A stretch of 64,000 bases of DNA from Mangrovimicrobium sp033283385 (lineage in GTDB: Bacteria; Pseudomonadota; Gammaproteobacteria; Pseudomonadales; Halieaceae), in the NCBI GenBank assembly GCA_033283385.1, contig JAWMQQ010000001.1, positions 806,001 through 870,000 on the forward strand, given 5' to 3'. Position numbers and translations under genes: made by a program. Below the pieces are notes generated by a model. The model saw nothing but the letters and a program-made list of their open reading frames with translations. It was not told the DNA's origin and did not search any database. The number at the start of each line of letters is the position of its first letter. Within the stretch, counting starts at the first letter, position 1. Shown one piece after another: positions 18,034 to 26,388 of the stretch.

Positions 18034-18246
18034 TGTTGGCGGGGTGGCGTGAACAAATCGCTCAACTCAAGGTGTTTAAGGGGGATACTAACCTTTATGG
18101 CAGCGTTGCTCGCGGCTTAACTTTGGAAATCGCCGGTTAATGGGGTAGAGCCAACCGGCCCCGAATCCGTTTGTACCGAAGAGAGTGTTACCCATGTCTC
18201 CGGTATGATCTGTAAAGGATGTCTCCAGTACGGACCCCGGAGGAAG

Positions 18247-18323
18247 TGGCCCGCCTGGCAGGAGTCGAACCTGCGACCTGCCCCTTAGGAGGGGGCTGCT
18301 CTATCCTGCTGAGCTACAGGCGG
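18247..18323 (-). tRNA. tRNA-Arg (anticodon CCT)
   Basis: Read on the minus strand the 77 bases fold as a full cloverleaf: acceptor stem CCGCCTG/CAGGCGG, D-arm AGCTCAGCAGGATAGAGCAG, anticodon stem GCCCC/GGGGC with loop CTCCTAA, T-arm with GGTTCGACTCC, discriminator G and an encoded CCA. The anticodon is CCT, reading AGG (Arg). No integrase gene or duplicated 3' end was seen near it. Confidence 0.96.
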
Positions 18324-18566
18324 ATGTCGGGGAGGGGTGCATTATTCCCGCTGGCACCCCTCAAGGCAAGGGCTGGCCTCGTTCGGCCGCCAGCCACCCC
18401 GTGGACGGCGCTTGCGTGTGCTGTTCACCCCGGATACGCTCCTGCCTGTGTCAGGGGGGAGCTTGCCCGCCATCCCGTTAACACTCCCGTATCGCAGCTG
18501 TTTGGTCGAGGCGGGTTGGGCGCGTGCAGGCCCTGGTCGCTCGCTAGCTGCATTTTCGGAACCACC

Positions 18567-19256
18567 ATGATTCGGGTATTCATCGGCTACGACCCACGCG
18601 AAGCCATCGCATTTCATGTGCTGAGCCACAGTATCGTTTCCCGCTGTTCGGTACCGGTCAACATCACGCCACTCAGGCTGGACCAGTTGCGGGCTATCCA
18701 TGCCAGGGCGCCGGACCCGCTGGCTTCGACAGAATTTGCCTTTACGCGTTTTCTCACGCCCAGGCTGTGCGGATTCCAGGGATGGGCCGTGTACATGGAT
18801 TGCGACATGTTGATGCTGGACGATCTCGCCAGGCTGTGGGAGTTGCGCGATGACCGCTACGCCGTGCAGGTGGTGAAACACGAACACAACCCGCCGGAAT
18901 CGACCAAATTCCTGGGGAATATCCAGACCCGGTATGCCATGAAGAACTGGTCCAGCCTCATGCTCTTCAACAACTCACAGTGCCAAACACTCAGCCCGGA
19001 GTATGTCGACTCCGCCCCTGGCCTGGACCTGCACCGGTTTGCCTGGCTCGAATCCGCAAGCAGGATCGGTTCACTGCCGAAGCGCTGGAACTACCTGGTG
19101 GGCTACGACAGCCCGGATGCCGAGGTCAGCAATGTGCACTTTACCCAGGGTGGCCCCTACTTCGCCGAGTACGCGGATTGCCCGTATTCCGCGGAGTGGT
19201 TCCAGGCCTACCAGGCCATGAAACATGCGGAGCAAAGCTCGCTCGGTGCGCGCTAG
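18567..19256 (+). CDS. Glycosyltransferase with DxD motif (GT8-like)
   Basis: 229 residues from ATG 18567; a longer open frame upstream would run through the tRNA gene and was refused. The N-terminus RVFIGYDPREAIAFHVLSHS and the metal/sugar-nucleotide motif VYMDCDML (Asp78, Asp80) fit GT-A-fold retaining transferases such as GT8. A late His (VHFTQGGPYF) resembles the second metal ligand. The product is expected to be cytoplasmic and to act on surface glycan precursors, acceptor unknown. The following gene overlaps its 3' end or starts 16 bases after, so the two form an operon. Confidence 0.8.
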   Translation: MIRVFIGYDPREAIAFHVLSHSIVSRCSVPVNITPLRLDQLRAIHARAPDPLASTEFAFTRFLTPRLCGFQGWAVYMDCDMLMLDDLARLWELRDDRYAVQVVKHEHNPPESTKFLGNIQTRYAMKNWSSLMLFNNSQCQTLSPEYVDSAPGLDLHRFAWLESASRIGSLPKRWNYLVGYDSPDAEVSNVHFTQGGPYFAEYADCPYSAEWFQAYQAMKHAEQSSLGAR

Positions 19257-19998
19257 AACCCTGTATTGCAGGATGAAGTCGCGGGGGTGTCTGCTCGCGC
19301 GCAAGGTGCAGGTGGCGCTGGGCCTGCGCCGCAAGCGCCTGGTCATCGTCGCGAGTGCGCCGCTGCAGCGGGATTTCAGCCGATTTATCGACAGCGCCGA
19401 CTGCGTCGTGCGGTTCAACAACTGCAAGAATTACGGGCGGCAGGCGGGCACCCGAACCGACATCCTGTACCTCAACAACACGGGGGACCCCGACGTCCAG
19501 CGCACGCTGCGATTTTTTCTCAAACCGCGGACGCCCGCCCAGTTGGAGGCAGAGCTGCCGTATCGCAGCTCTGCACGAGCCTTCTACTTCGTCCGGCCCC
19601 CGGCCCATTACTTCCAGGCACTCATGCAGGACAGGCTGGATCAGGGCGTGCAACTGGCCGGGCAAGAGCTTCCAAGACATTCGCACGGCCGGGACATCGC
19701 TGCCGAAGTCGCGGTGTCGTTGCGCCTGCCCGCCGACCGCACCCACCGCTTGAGTGCGCAATTCCACGACAGCGTGATCGGGAAGTTGGAGGAGTTCGGC
19801 ATCGGGGATGCGTTGTTCCCGAGTACGGGCATGCTCGGTGTCGAGCACATCCTGAGCTGTGAAGACTTCGCCGGCTACGACATCGTCGCACTGGGCTTCG
19901 GCTTCAGCGGCTGGGAGGGACACCCCTGGGAGGCCGAGCGGCAGTTGATGCAGCGCTACGCGAGGGAAGGGCGGCTCAGCTTGCTGGGGACGGACTAG
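19225..19998 (+). CDS. Glycosyltransferase with sialyltransferase-like (GT29) motifs
   Basis: 257 residues from ATG 19225; ATG 19273 is an alternative that avoids overlap. Three blocks correspond to eukaryotic-type sialylmotifs: an L-like block (LVIVASAPLQ ... DCVVRFNNCKNYG ... RTDILYLNNTG, residues 39-86), an S-like block (PSTGMLGVEHIL at 199-210 and YDIVALGFGF), and HPWEAE at 233-238, matching the HxxxxE of motif VS. Genes of this kind in bacteria are sometimes mis-annotated. The function is inferred: transfer of a CMP- or other nucleotide-activated sugar. No CMP-sialate synthesis genes are in the window. It follows the DxD glycosyltransferase and overlaps by 23 bases the 3' end of the convergent kinase gene. 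Confidence 0.7.
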   Translation: MRSKARSVRARTLYCRMKSRGCLLARKVQVALGLRRKRLVIVASAPLQRDFSRFIDSADCVVRFNNCKNYGRQAGTRTDILYLNNTGDPDVQRTLRFFLKPRTPAQLEAELPYRSSARAFYFVRPPAHYFQALMQDRLDQGVQLAGQELPRHSHGRDIAAEVAVSLRLPADRTHRLSAQFHDSVIGKLEEFGIGDALFPSTGMLGVEHILSCEDFAGYDIVALGFGFSGWEGHPWEAERQLMQRYAREGRLSLLGTD

Positions 19999-20659
19999 CG
20001 TACCTGCCCGCAAGTACCGTAAAGGCCTGGCCAGCGCCCTTTGCAAGCCGTGCCAGGATGGCCTCCGCGACTTCCCCCGGTGCCAGGCGCGACGTATCCA
20101 GTTCCAGGTCGAACACGTCGTGGCCGAAGATCTCCCGCGCAATCGACTCCGAAGCCCGCTTGGTCCCGGCATTGGTCAGCCGCGCTTGCTCCATGCCGAC
20201 CACCTTCGCGACTTCCTCCAGGCGGCCATCGATTCGCTCCTGCAGCAGCGCCAGCGGCGGTCGCAGCGCGACGAACAGTACGGGGAATCGATGCAGCTGG
20301 CGCACGCAGTCCTGCAGGATGGGCGGGTTGAGTGTGGTGACGTGGTCCATGATGACGTTCTGCCCGTTATCCAGCGCGGCGGCCACCATCGCGTGCATTG
20401 ACTGGATCATGGGCATGCCGTGGGTGCCGAGCTTGAGCTCTGCGGGCCCTTCCGGGTCGTCCGGGTTCACGGCGCCCATGTGCAGGCCCTCGGAGCAGCG
20501 CGGCCCGCCGTCGACGAACTTGCGCGGTGTGAGCACGCCGAAAAACGTGTCCGCGCCGAAGTGCAGCCAGAAATCCTCTGCCCGGTCGACGAACTCGCGG
20601 CAGGTGGTGGTCTTGCCGCTACCGGTGGTGCCGGTGACGACGATCAACGTGCCGGTCAT
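19976..20659 (-). CDS. Chloramphenicol-phosphotransferase-like P-loop kinase
   Basis: 227 residues starting MTGTLIVVTG. Walker A GTTGSGKTT lies at residues 10-18; WLHFGADTFF, NVIMDHVTT, PVLFVALRPPLALLQER and FDLELDTSRLAPGEVAEAI follow the order of motifs in CPT-type O-phosphotransferases. Those enzymes phosphorylate small hydroxylated molecules; real chloramphenicol resistance is not implied. The start overlaps the stop of the upstream Trp-rich gene by four bases, so the pair is translationally coupled. The 3' end overlaps the convergent glycosyltransferase by 23 bases. Confidence 0.78.
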   Translation of the reverse strand: MTGTLIVVTGTTGSGKTTTCREFVDRAEDFWLHFGADTFFGVLTPRKFVDGGPRCSEGLHMGAVNPDDPEGPAELKLGTHGMPMIQSMHAMVAAALDNGQNVIMDHVTTLNPPILQDCVRQLHRFPVLFVALRPPLALLQERIDGRLEEVAKVVGMEQARLTNAGTKRASESIAREIFGHDVFDLELDTSRLAPGEVAEAILARLAKGAGQAFTVLAGRYASPSPAS

Positions 20660-21630
20660 CGCGTTTTCCAGGTCTCGGGGCTGGCGCGCAGCCAGCGGCG
20701 GAAGTCGTCCAGCGAGTAGTATTCCTGGTCCTCGCCGATGGCATTGGTGAAGCCGTCGTACTCCCACTGGTAGAGGGTCCACCACTGGCCGTGGTCAGGG
20801 AAGAGGATAAGCTGTGCAGCGCTCACTTCCCGGCCGGTGGCGTGCAGGGCGCGGCCCAGTTCATCTTCCAGTTCCACCTCGATCAGCGAAGGCCGCGGGC
20901 CGTTGCGCTCCAGTACCCGGCGCACGCCGCGTGTGATCGAGGACATGACGCCATCGCGCAGGATGTAGCCGCCGGCGGCCTTGCTCTCGTTGGTGCCCTC
21001 GATGTTGGAGCCCATGAAATGCCAGCCGTGCCTGTCGTCCGCTGTCGACCAGGTGTACCCGCCGCTGGGCACCTTCTCCAGGTAGCGTCGGCCGTGGGAG
21101 CCATCGCGGATGGAGTAGCAGTCGACGTCGTGGCGGGAGCCGTCCAGTTCGACACTGCCGGTAACGCGGCCCGGCTGCTCGAAGTGCAGCTTGTAGGCTT
21201 CGTCGAAGCCGCCTTCCTTCTGCACGCCGATCACATTGGGAGGGGCCACGGCTTCCCAGACGAGGTCGAGTCTGAAGCCGTTGTTGTCGTAGCCCAGCCG
21301 GTATTTTTTCAGCGGTTCCAGCAACTCGATGGACATGGACCAGGGCGTGACGAAGTCGTACTTGTCGTAGTCGACACCGTACTCTCCCTCGGGCAGTTTC
21401 CGCATCAGCTGCCAGTCGAAGTAGAGCATGTCCCAGTTGTGCCACTGCTTGCCGTCCCACATCGCCGGGCCGCCGAGCATACAGTTCATGTTGGGCCGGA
21501 AGTGGTTGTAGAAAATGCCGTTGATGCCTTTTTCCGGAATCGCCCAGGAAAACCAGGAGCTGTCGCTCCAGTAGAGGTCCGGGTCGATCTTCAGGCAGAG
21601 ATGGTCGGCGACTTCCGGGCTGAGCGGCAT
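20656..21630 (-). CDS. Tryptophan-rich protein, possibly CrtC/lipocalin-like fold
   Basis: 324 residues from ATG 21630 with AGGAAG nine bases upstream. It is rich in Trp, Tyr and Gly (LYWSDSSWFSWAIPEKG, MWDGKQWHNWDML, GWHFMGSN, HGQWWTLYQWEYDG). The pattern of aromatic strands and two halves suggests the double beta-barrel (CrtC/AttH-like) fold seen in hydroxyneurosporene-synthase and isoprenoid/steroid-acting proteins; this is an impression, not a confident family match. No signal peptide. Translationally coupled to the kinase gene by ATGA, so they probably act on one compound. Confidence 0.65.
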   Translation of the reverse strand: MPLSPEVADHLCLKIDPDLYWSDSSWFSWAIPEKGINGIFYNHFRPNMNCMLGGPAMWDGKQWHNWDMLYFDWQLMRKLPEGEYGVDYDKYDFVTPWSMSIELLEPLKKYRLGYDNNGFRLDLVWEAVAPPNVIGVQKEGGFDEAYKLHFEQPGRVTGSVELDGSRHDVDCYSIRDGSHGRRYLEKVPSGGYTWSTADDRHGWHFMGSNIEGTNESKAAGGYILRDGVMSSITRGVRRVLERNGPRPSLIEVELEDELGRALHATGREVSAAQLILFPDHGQWWTLYQWEYDGFTNAIGEDQEYYSLDDFRRWLRASPETWKTR

Positions 21631-21642
21631 GGCGATCTTCCT

Positions 21643-21668
21643 CGTGTCGTGTCGTGTTGTGTTGTGTG
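21643..21668. repeat. Short CGTGT/TGTGT tandem repeat
   Basis: Five consecutive pentamers of the type CGTGT, CGTGT, CGTGT, TGTGT, TGTGT just upstream of the ribosome site of the Trp-rich gene. Such a tract may slip during replication, changing promoter or leader spacing. Confidence 0.7.
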
Positions 21669-21826
21669 TAAACCACCGGACTCTACCAGTGGCGGCGTAT
21701 CGGGACTCTGCCGCTCGCGCCTGTTCATCTGCATCTGCCGCCGCCGCGCTGCACACCGGGGGAGGCGGGCGGGACACGGGCGCAGTTGACGCAGATCAAG
21801 GCTTGCGTCGCACAGGCCATGCGGCC

Positions 21827-21855
21827 CTTGAAAACCGGCGGTGCGACTCCTATTT
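21827..21855 (+). promoter_or_regulatory. Sigma-32-type heat-shock promoter for hsp20
   Basis: CTTGAAA at 21827-21833 followed by 13 bases and CTCCTATTT fits the sigma-32 consensus (CTTGAAA, 11-16 bases, CCCCATnT). It lies about 50 bases before the Hsp20 start, which suits heat induction. Confidence 0.7.
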
Positions 21856-21902
21856 ATCTGCACAGCAGTTAACCAATTCACATCCGCAAGGGAGGTGTCA
21901 AA

Positions 21903-22334
21903 ATGGCTTTAGTACCCCGCAGCAGTCTGTTTGATCTCGACCGGTTCTTTGGCGGCGACCAGTGGCCGCGGTGGACGGATAACGAGATGGGCGATTTCTT
22001 CGCGCCGCGCGTCGACGTCAAGGACGCGCAGGATCACTACGAGATCACCGCGGAGCTTCCCGGCGTCCCCCGCGAAAACATCCAGGTGCACGTGACCGAC
22101 GGTATCCTGACCCTGGAAGCGGAAAACTCCCAGGAAGACAAGGAGGAGAAGGACGGCCGGGTGATCCGCCAGGAGCGGCGCTACGGCAAGTTCCGCCGCA
22201 GCTTCAACCTCGGCGGTGACGTCCACGAGGAGGACATCCGCGCCAGTTTCAAGGATGGCGTGCTGAAACTCGAAGCGCCCAAGGTGAAAGAGAAACCGCC
22301 GGCCCGGCGCCGCATCGAAGTCGGCGGAGAGTAA
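21903..22334 (+). CDS. Hsp20/alpha-crystallin small heat-shock protein
   Basis: 143 residues, start preceded by GGGAGGTG. The alpha-crystallin domain spans about residues 38-130: FFAPRVDVKDAQDHYEITAELPGV, ITLEAE-like block (ILTLEAENSQ), GKFRRSFNLGGDVHEEDIRASFKDGVLKLEAPK. The C-terminus is basic, ending in a KPPARRRIEVGGE tail that stands where IxI-type motifs usually occur. The family holds unfolded proteins during stress. A sigma-32-like promoter lies upstream. Single gene, convergent with the TetR gene with zero spacing. Confidence 0.95.
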   Translation: MALVPRSSLFDLDRFFGGDQWPRWTDNEMGDFFAPRVDVKDAQDHYEITAELPGVPRENIQVHVTDGILTLEAENSQEDKEEKDGRVIRQERRYGKFRRSFNLGGDVHEEDIRASFKDGVLKLEAPKVKEKPPARRRIEVGGE

Positions 22335-22952
22335 TCAGCTGATCAACATTGCCCGGATGACCTTGTGCAGCAGTTGTTTCTGCCGCGCGAGGTTCTCCGG
22401 GTCCTCTATGTCGCCACCGCCCAGGTCCGCGAAGGACTTGCGCGAGAGGAAATAGCCGGTCGTCAGGTTGATCATCGCTATCACGTTGATCACCACCGTC
22501 TTGCGGTCGCTCTCGCCACCGAGGCCGAGGTTGGTGGTGCCCCGCATTCCCCGTTCAAATGCCTCGAGTATCCATGTCCGGATGGTATCCGCGCCCATGG
22601 GGTGGTCGCTGTCCTGCAGCGCCTGTTGCAGCAGCGCGGCGAGGTGCGGCTGTTCCAGCAGTAGGTCGATAAACAGCGAGGGAAGTTCGGTGTAGTCGTG
22701 CAGGCTGGTCGCTGTATCCAGCTGCCGGGTGATGGCCCCGGCCAGCGGTTTCAGGGTTTCCTGCAGCACCGCCTCGTAGATCCCGGACTTGCCGGTGTAG
22801 TGGTTGTACAGACCCGGCTCGCGGATCCCCGCGGCCTCGGCAATCTGGCGCAGGCTGGTACCCGCATAGCCCTGGCTGGCGAAGAGTGCCTGGGCAGCTT
22901 CGAGAATTCGCGCGGAGGTGCGTTCGCCCTTGGTGGGCATTTGTGATGGCAT
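22335..22952 (-). CDS. TetR/AcrR-family transcriptional regulator
   Basis: 205 residues. The N-terminal DNA-binding domain is clear: TSARILEAAQALFASQGYAG followed by the helix-turn-helix TSLRQIAEAAGIREPGLYNHYTGK. The C-terminal ligand domain is not assigned. An in-frame ATG at residue 5 (MPTKGE) is an alternative start. The target is unknown: no transporter or enzyme operon is adjacent on this strand, and the divergent neighbour is slt across a 270-base region that is AT-rich. Confidence 0.93.
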   Translation of the reverse strand: MPSQMPTKGERTSARILEAAQALFASQGYAGTSLRQIAEAAGIREPGLYNHYTGKSGIYEAVLQETLKPLAGAITRQLDTATSLHDYTELPSLFIDLLLEQPHLAALLQQALQDSDHPMGADTIRTWILEAFERGMRGTTNLGLGGESDRKTVVINVIAMINLTTGYFLSRKSFADLGGGDIEDPENLARQKQLLHKVIRAMLIS

Positions 22953-23222
22953 AAATTATCAACCGTTTGCTAAATAATGACCATTTTTGCGAGGCATATC
23001 ACAAAAAATTCCATGATACCCGTGCTTTAGCAGCATTTAAAATAACAGCCGATAACTCAAATGGTCAAAAAATAACCAGACATTTCGCCACTTGCATTCG
23101 CACTGCGCGCGTATCACTCTATCCACACGAGGGTGGCCATCCGGCCCGGCCCAACGGTCAGAACCGTTCAGACATCAAACCCGCTCAAGCTTCAGAGCAG
23201 CTCAAATAAAAGGTGACAGGTC

Positions 23223-25157
23223 TTGCAGTACTGGGCTCGATCCGCAGTTTTTCTCTTTCTCATCTCCGCGACTGCGCGGCTGCCCGCGGCACCCCTGCCG
23301 CAGGATGAACTGGAGAGCGCGAGGACCGACTACGAGACGGCGGTGCGCGCCATCGATCGCGGCAACTGGACAGAATATGAACAGCTGCGCGCCGATCTCG
23401 AGGACTACCCGCTGGCGATCTACCTCGACTACCGGCGCATGAGCCGCACCCCGGCCGAGGTGCGGCCCGCCCAGGCGCGCCGCTTCATCGACCTCAGCGC
23501 CGATACGCCGCTGCCCAATCGCTTTCTCGGCACCTACCTGCGCCGTGCGGGCCAGGACCGGCGCTGGGCCGACTTCCTCGCCGTGCAGCCGGACGAGCCG
23601 AACAGTGTCGACCTGCAGTGCTATTACTACCGCGCCAGGCTTGCCGCCGGCGACACCCAGCTAGCCTGGCAGGGCGCGGAAAAGCTCTGGGTGTACGGCC
23701 AGTCGCGGCCCAAGGAGTGCGACCCGCTGTTCGCGGCCTGGATGAAGGCGGGCCAGCTCGACGACAGCGCCGTCTGGGGGCGCTTGCTGGCAGCATTCGA
23801 CGCGCGCCAGGGGTCGCTGCTGAGCTATGTCGCCCGCCGGGGCAGCAAGTCGCTGCAGCCCTGGTCGGACAAGCTGCTGGCGGTTTACAACAAGCCGGCT
23901 GCCATGCGCCGGCAGTCGCTGCCGCCGGGCAATCCGTACTCCGCCGATATCGCCACCCACGGCCTGGCCTACCTCGCCCGTTACAACCCGGCCCAGGCGC
24001 TGGATTTCTGGCAGCACTACCAGCGCGAGCTCGAGTTCAGTCCCGCGCAGCGCAACCTGGTCGAGCACGCGATCGCGCTGCAGACCCTGTATGCGAAGCA
24101 GGGGGCCAACCGCGACTGGCTGCACGGCGCCCTGCAGCGCCTGGGCGATGACGGCCTGGTGGAGATCCGGCTGCGCTGGGCGATCTCGGAGCAGGACTGG
24201 CCGGCGATCATGGCGAACCTGCCGCTGCTGTCCGAGGCCTCGCGCGAATCCACAACCTGGCGCTACTGGCACGCTCGCGCACTGTCCCAGGCCGGGGACG
24301 ACAAGGGGGCGATGCAACTGCTGCAGGCGCTGGCCAAAGAGCGCGATTATTACGGCTTCCTGGCCGCTGATCGCCTCGGCGAGCCCTACAGTTTCAACGA
24401 CCGGCCGTTGCAGCTGGCCCAGGCCAGCACTGGGCCCCTGCAGCAGATGCCTGCGGTGATTCGCATCGGTGAGCTGAATTTCCACCGCGATGAGCGCAAC
24501 GCCCACTCCGAGTGGTACAAGGTGCTGCAGGACACGCAGTTGCAGCAGACCCAGGAGGCGCTGGCGCTGCTGGCGTCGGAGAAGGGCTGGTATCGCATGG
24601 CCATCGACGCGGCCAGCCGGGCGCAGGCCTGGGATGCGCTGGACCTGCGATTCCCCACCCCGTACCGGGATACCTTCCAGGAGTTCGCCTCGGAGCGGGG
24701 GGTGAGCAGTACCGAACTGATGGCGATCGCGCGGCGCGAGAGCGCCTTCTTCCCCGAGGCGCGATCACCGGTGGGGGCGATGGGGCTGATGCAGGTGATG
24801 CCGGCGACGGGCCGGCACGTGGCGAAGAGCCTCGACCGTCCCTACCAGAGTTCGGACCTCTACGATGTCGAGGACAATGTGATGCTCGGCAGCGCCTATT
24901 ACCGCCAGTTGCTGGATCGCTTCGACGGCAACCGGATATTCGCGCTCGCCGCCTACAACGCCGGGCCGCACCGCGTGGATCGCTGGCGCAACAAGGCCGG
25001 GCACCAGGTGCCCGTGGATATCTGGGTGGAGAGTATTCCGTACCGCGAGACACGCAAGTACGTCCAGGCGGTGCTCGCCTACAATGTGGTGTTCCAGTAC
25101 CGCCTGGGCGAGCACGCCCACCTGCTTACTGATGCCGAGCGCAGCGCCTTCTACTGA
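23223..25157 (+). CDS. slt: Soluble lytic murein transglycosylase
   Basis: 644 residues, matching E. coli Slt70 (645). The start is TTG with AAAAGGTG ten bases upstream. Residues 1-24 form a signal peptide ending RLPAAP. A long alpha-helical superhelix (to about residue 470) precedes the catalytic SLT domain: Glu506 in ARRESAFF, then GAMGLMQVMPATGRHVAK and AYNAGPHRVDRW. It cleaves peptidoglycan glycan strands, forming 1,6-anhydromuropeptides in the periplasm. Single gene. Confidence 0.94.
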   Translation: MQYWARSAVFLFLISATARLPAAPLPQDELESARTDYETAVRAIDRGNWTEYEQLRADLEDYPLAIYLDYRRMSRTPAEVRPAQARRFIDLSADTPLPNRFLGTYLRRAGQDRRWADFLAVQPDEPNSVDLQCYYYRARLAAGDTQLAWQGAEKLWVYGQSRPKECDPLFAAWMKAGQLDDSAVWGRLLAAFDARQGSLLSYVARRGSKSLQPWSDKLLAVYNKPAAMRRQSLPPGNPYSADIATHGLAYLARYNPAQALDFWQHYQRELEFSPAQRNLVEHAIALQTLYAKQGANRDWLHGALQRLGDDGLVEIRLRWAISEQDWPAIMANLPLLSEASRESTTWRYWHARALSQAGDDKGAMQLLQALAKERDYYGFLAADRLGEPYSFNDRPLQLAQASTGPLQQMPAVIRIGELNFHRDERNAHSEWYKVLQDTQLQQTQEALALLASEKGWYRMAIDAASRAQAWDALDLRFPTPYRDTFQEFASERGVSSTELMAIARRESAFFPEARSPVGAMGLMQVMPATGRHVAKSLDRPYQSSDLYDVEDNVMLGSAYYRQLLDRFDGNRIFALAAYNAGPHRVDRWRNKAGHQVPVDIWVESIPYRETRKYVQAVLAYNVVFQYRLGEHAHLLTDAERSAFY

Positions 25158-25202
25158 GGCGCTTGCGCCCGGCCCGTCCCCTGGCTACACCCCTGCTGCC
25201 GT

Positions 25203-25598
25203 TCAGGCCGACTCGCGCGCCCGTTCGGTAGTAGTCGTTTCCGCCCGGGCGAGGCCCGCGCGCTGGTACAGCAGCCACGCAATGGCGGTGCAGTAACTCA
25301 GGTTGGTCTGTAACTCCCCGTCGGGGTCGCTGAGGAAAGCGCGCTGGCTGGCCAGCCCGCGAATCCTGCTCGCCATGTCGGGGTTGAAGGCCAGGTAGCG
25401 GTCCCACAGGTCACGGTGCTGGGCAGCCGTGATGTTGAACAGCCCGAGGCCGTCGTTGCGTGCCGAGAACAACCCCAGGTCCGGGGCGTCGATGGCAGCG
25501 TTAAGTAGGAAGGATTCGCTGGAAGGCGTCCATTTTCCCAGGTATTTGAGGGTTGGTCTGATGACCTGGTCCCTCAGGTGCTCTGCGGTCACATACAT
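25203..25598 (-). CDS. Hypothetical protein resembling phage-type lysozyme-like proteins
   Basis: 131 residues from ATG 25598, preceded by GAGGAAG seven bases upstream, which decides the start over a longer open frame to 25754. The sequence MYVTAEHLRDQVIRPTLKYL, then LLNAAIDAPDLGLFSARNDGLGLFNITAAQHRDLWDRYL, resembles hypothetical proteins often found in prophages and phages, where the second block would be LGxYQxxPxTHxDxW and near a transglycosylase-like fold. This match is from memory and is tentative. The Glu expected in a lysozyme active site was not identified. No other phage genes lie close. Confidence 0.6.
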   Translation of the reverse strand: MYVTAEHLRDQVIRPTLKYLGKWTPSSESFLLNAAIDAPDLGLFSARNDGLGLFNITAAQHRDLWDRYLAFNPDMASRIRGLASQRAFLSDPDGELQTNLSYCTAIAWLLYQRAGLARAETTTTERARESA

Positions 25599-25909
25599 AG
25601 CCCACTTCCTCGCAGGGATGTCAACTCCGTCAGATAAAGCCGTTTCACTTCCGGTGCCTTTTGTGGCGTGGTTTATCGTCGCGAGAACTATCCCGTTTTC
25701 CCGCAGTTCCACACTCACGGGATAATTTTTAACACAGAAAAAAATAAAATCCAATAAAAATAGGGCCTTGCGCCCCTTAATTAATCCTGATTGAGGAAAT
25801 CCTGCGTAACTTGGGGATTACTGACTACTGCTGGGGGAAGGTTAGCGCAAAAAAATGCGCCTAAAATCCTTAAAAATGCCGGCATCATCGCTGAAGTGGA
25901 TATTTTGGC
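25599..25909. other. 311-base intergenic region, AT-rich, no clear gene
   Basis: Between the lysozyme-like gene and yciH. The centre (about 25725-25800) is AT-rich in a GC-rich genome (runs such as AAAAAAATAAAATCC). A weak 5-bp hairpin GCGCA/TGCGC with an A-rich loop lies at 25846-25861. An open frame continues upstream of the lysozyme-like start here but has no ribosome site. No RNA gene was recognised. Confidence 0.55.
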
Positions 25910-26275
25910 TCAGCCGCCAGCGAGTTTGACCACATACCCGCTTTTTTCCAGCTCTGTTTTGATTACTGAGCGCTGGTCACCCTGGATTTCGATCGCGCCG
26001 TCCTTTATTGCGCCTCCGACGCCACATTTCTGCTTCAGCATTTTTGCCAGCGACTTCAGTTCGTCCGCGGCAAGGGGCAGGCCGCGCACCACGGTCACGG
26101 CCTTGCCGCCCCGTCCCTTGGTCTCCCGGTGCAGGCGCACGATACCGTCGCCGGAAGGTGCGGAGGTGTCCCGTTTGCATCGGCACTGTGCCGGCGGTTC
26201 GCCGCAGCCGGGGCAGAGCCTCCCCCGGTCGGTGGAGTACACCAGTGTGCCGCCTGATTTCGAGTTCCTGCCCAT
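25910..26275 (-). CDS. yciH: SUI1/eIF1-like translation factor YciH
   Basis: 121 residues from ATG 26275 with GCGGAG upstream; a longer frame to 26428 lacks this site. The N-terminus VYSTDRGRLCPGCG leads to a Cys-rich part (CPGCGEPPAQCRCK), then the SUI1 domain: ETKGRGGKAVTVVRGLPL, LKQKCGVGGAIKDGAIEIQGDQR. This is the standard YciH family (E. coli 108 residues), which acts at the ribosome and affects initiation fidelity. Transcribed away from slyX. Confidence 0.94.
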   Translation of the reverse strand: MGRNSKSGGTLVYSTDRGRLCPGCGEPPAQCRCKRDTSAPSGDGIVRLHRETKGRGGKAVTVVRGLPLAADELKSLAKMLKQKCGVGGAIKDGAIEIQGDQRSVIKTELEKSGYVVKLAGG

Positions 26276-26388
26276 GCCATCTCCGCCTGTTGCTGTGCCC
26301 GCTGATTCGGGATCGCGTATATTAGCGCGACAGTCGCCGGCGGCAGTAGCCGGGCGCGGATAACGGACGAGGCAAAAGGGGAGCGGTA

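Noticed and set aside
18247..18323. tRNA-Arg as the attachment site of an integrated island
   Set aside because: No integrase and no repeated tRNA 3' end was found within several kilobases.
18219..18566. N-terminal extension of the DxD glycosyltransferase
   Set aside because: The extension would run through the tRNA-Arg gene; the internal ATG 18567 starts the conserved sequence.
19976..20659. Chloramphenicol resistance gene
   Set aside because: Only fold-level motifs match; this family acts on diverse substrates, so resistance cannot be claimed.
25203..25598. Prophage remnant
   Set aside because: One lysozyme-like protein alone, next to housekeeping genes, does not support a prophage.
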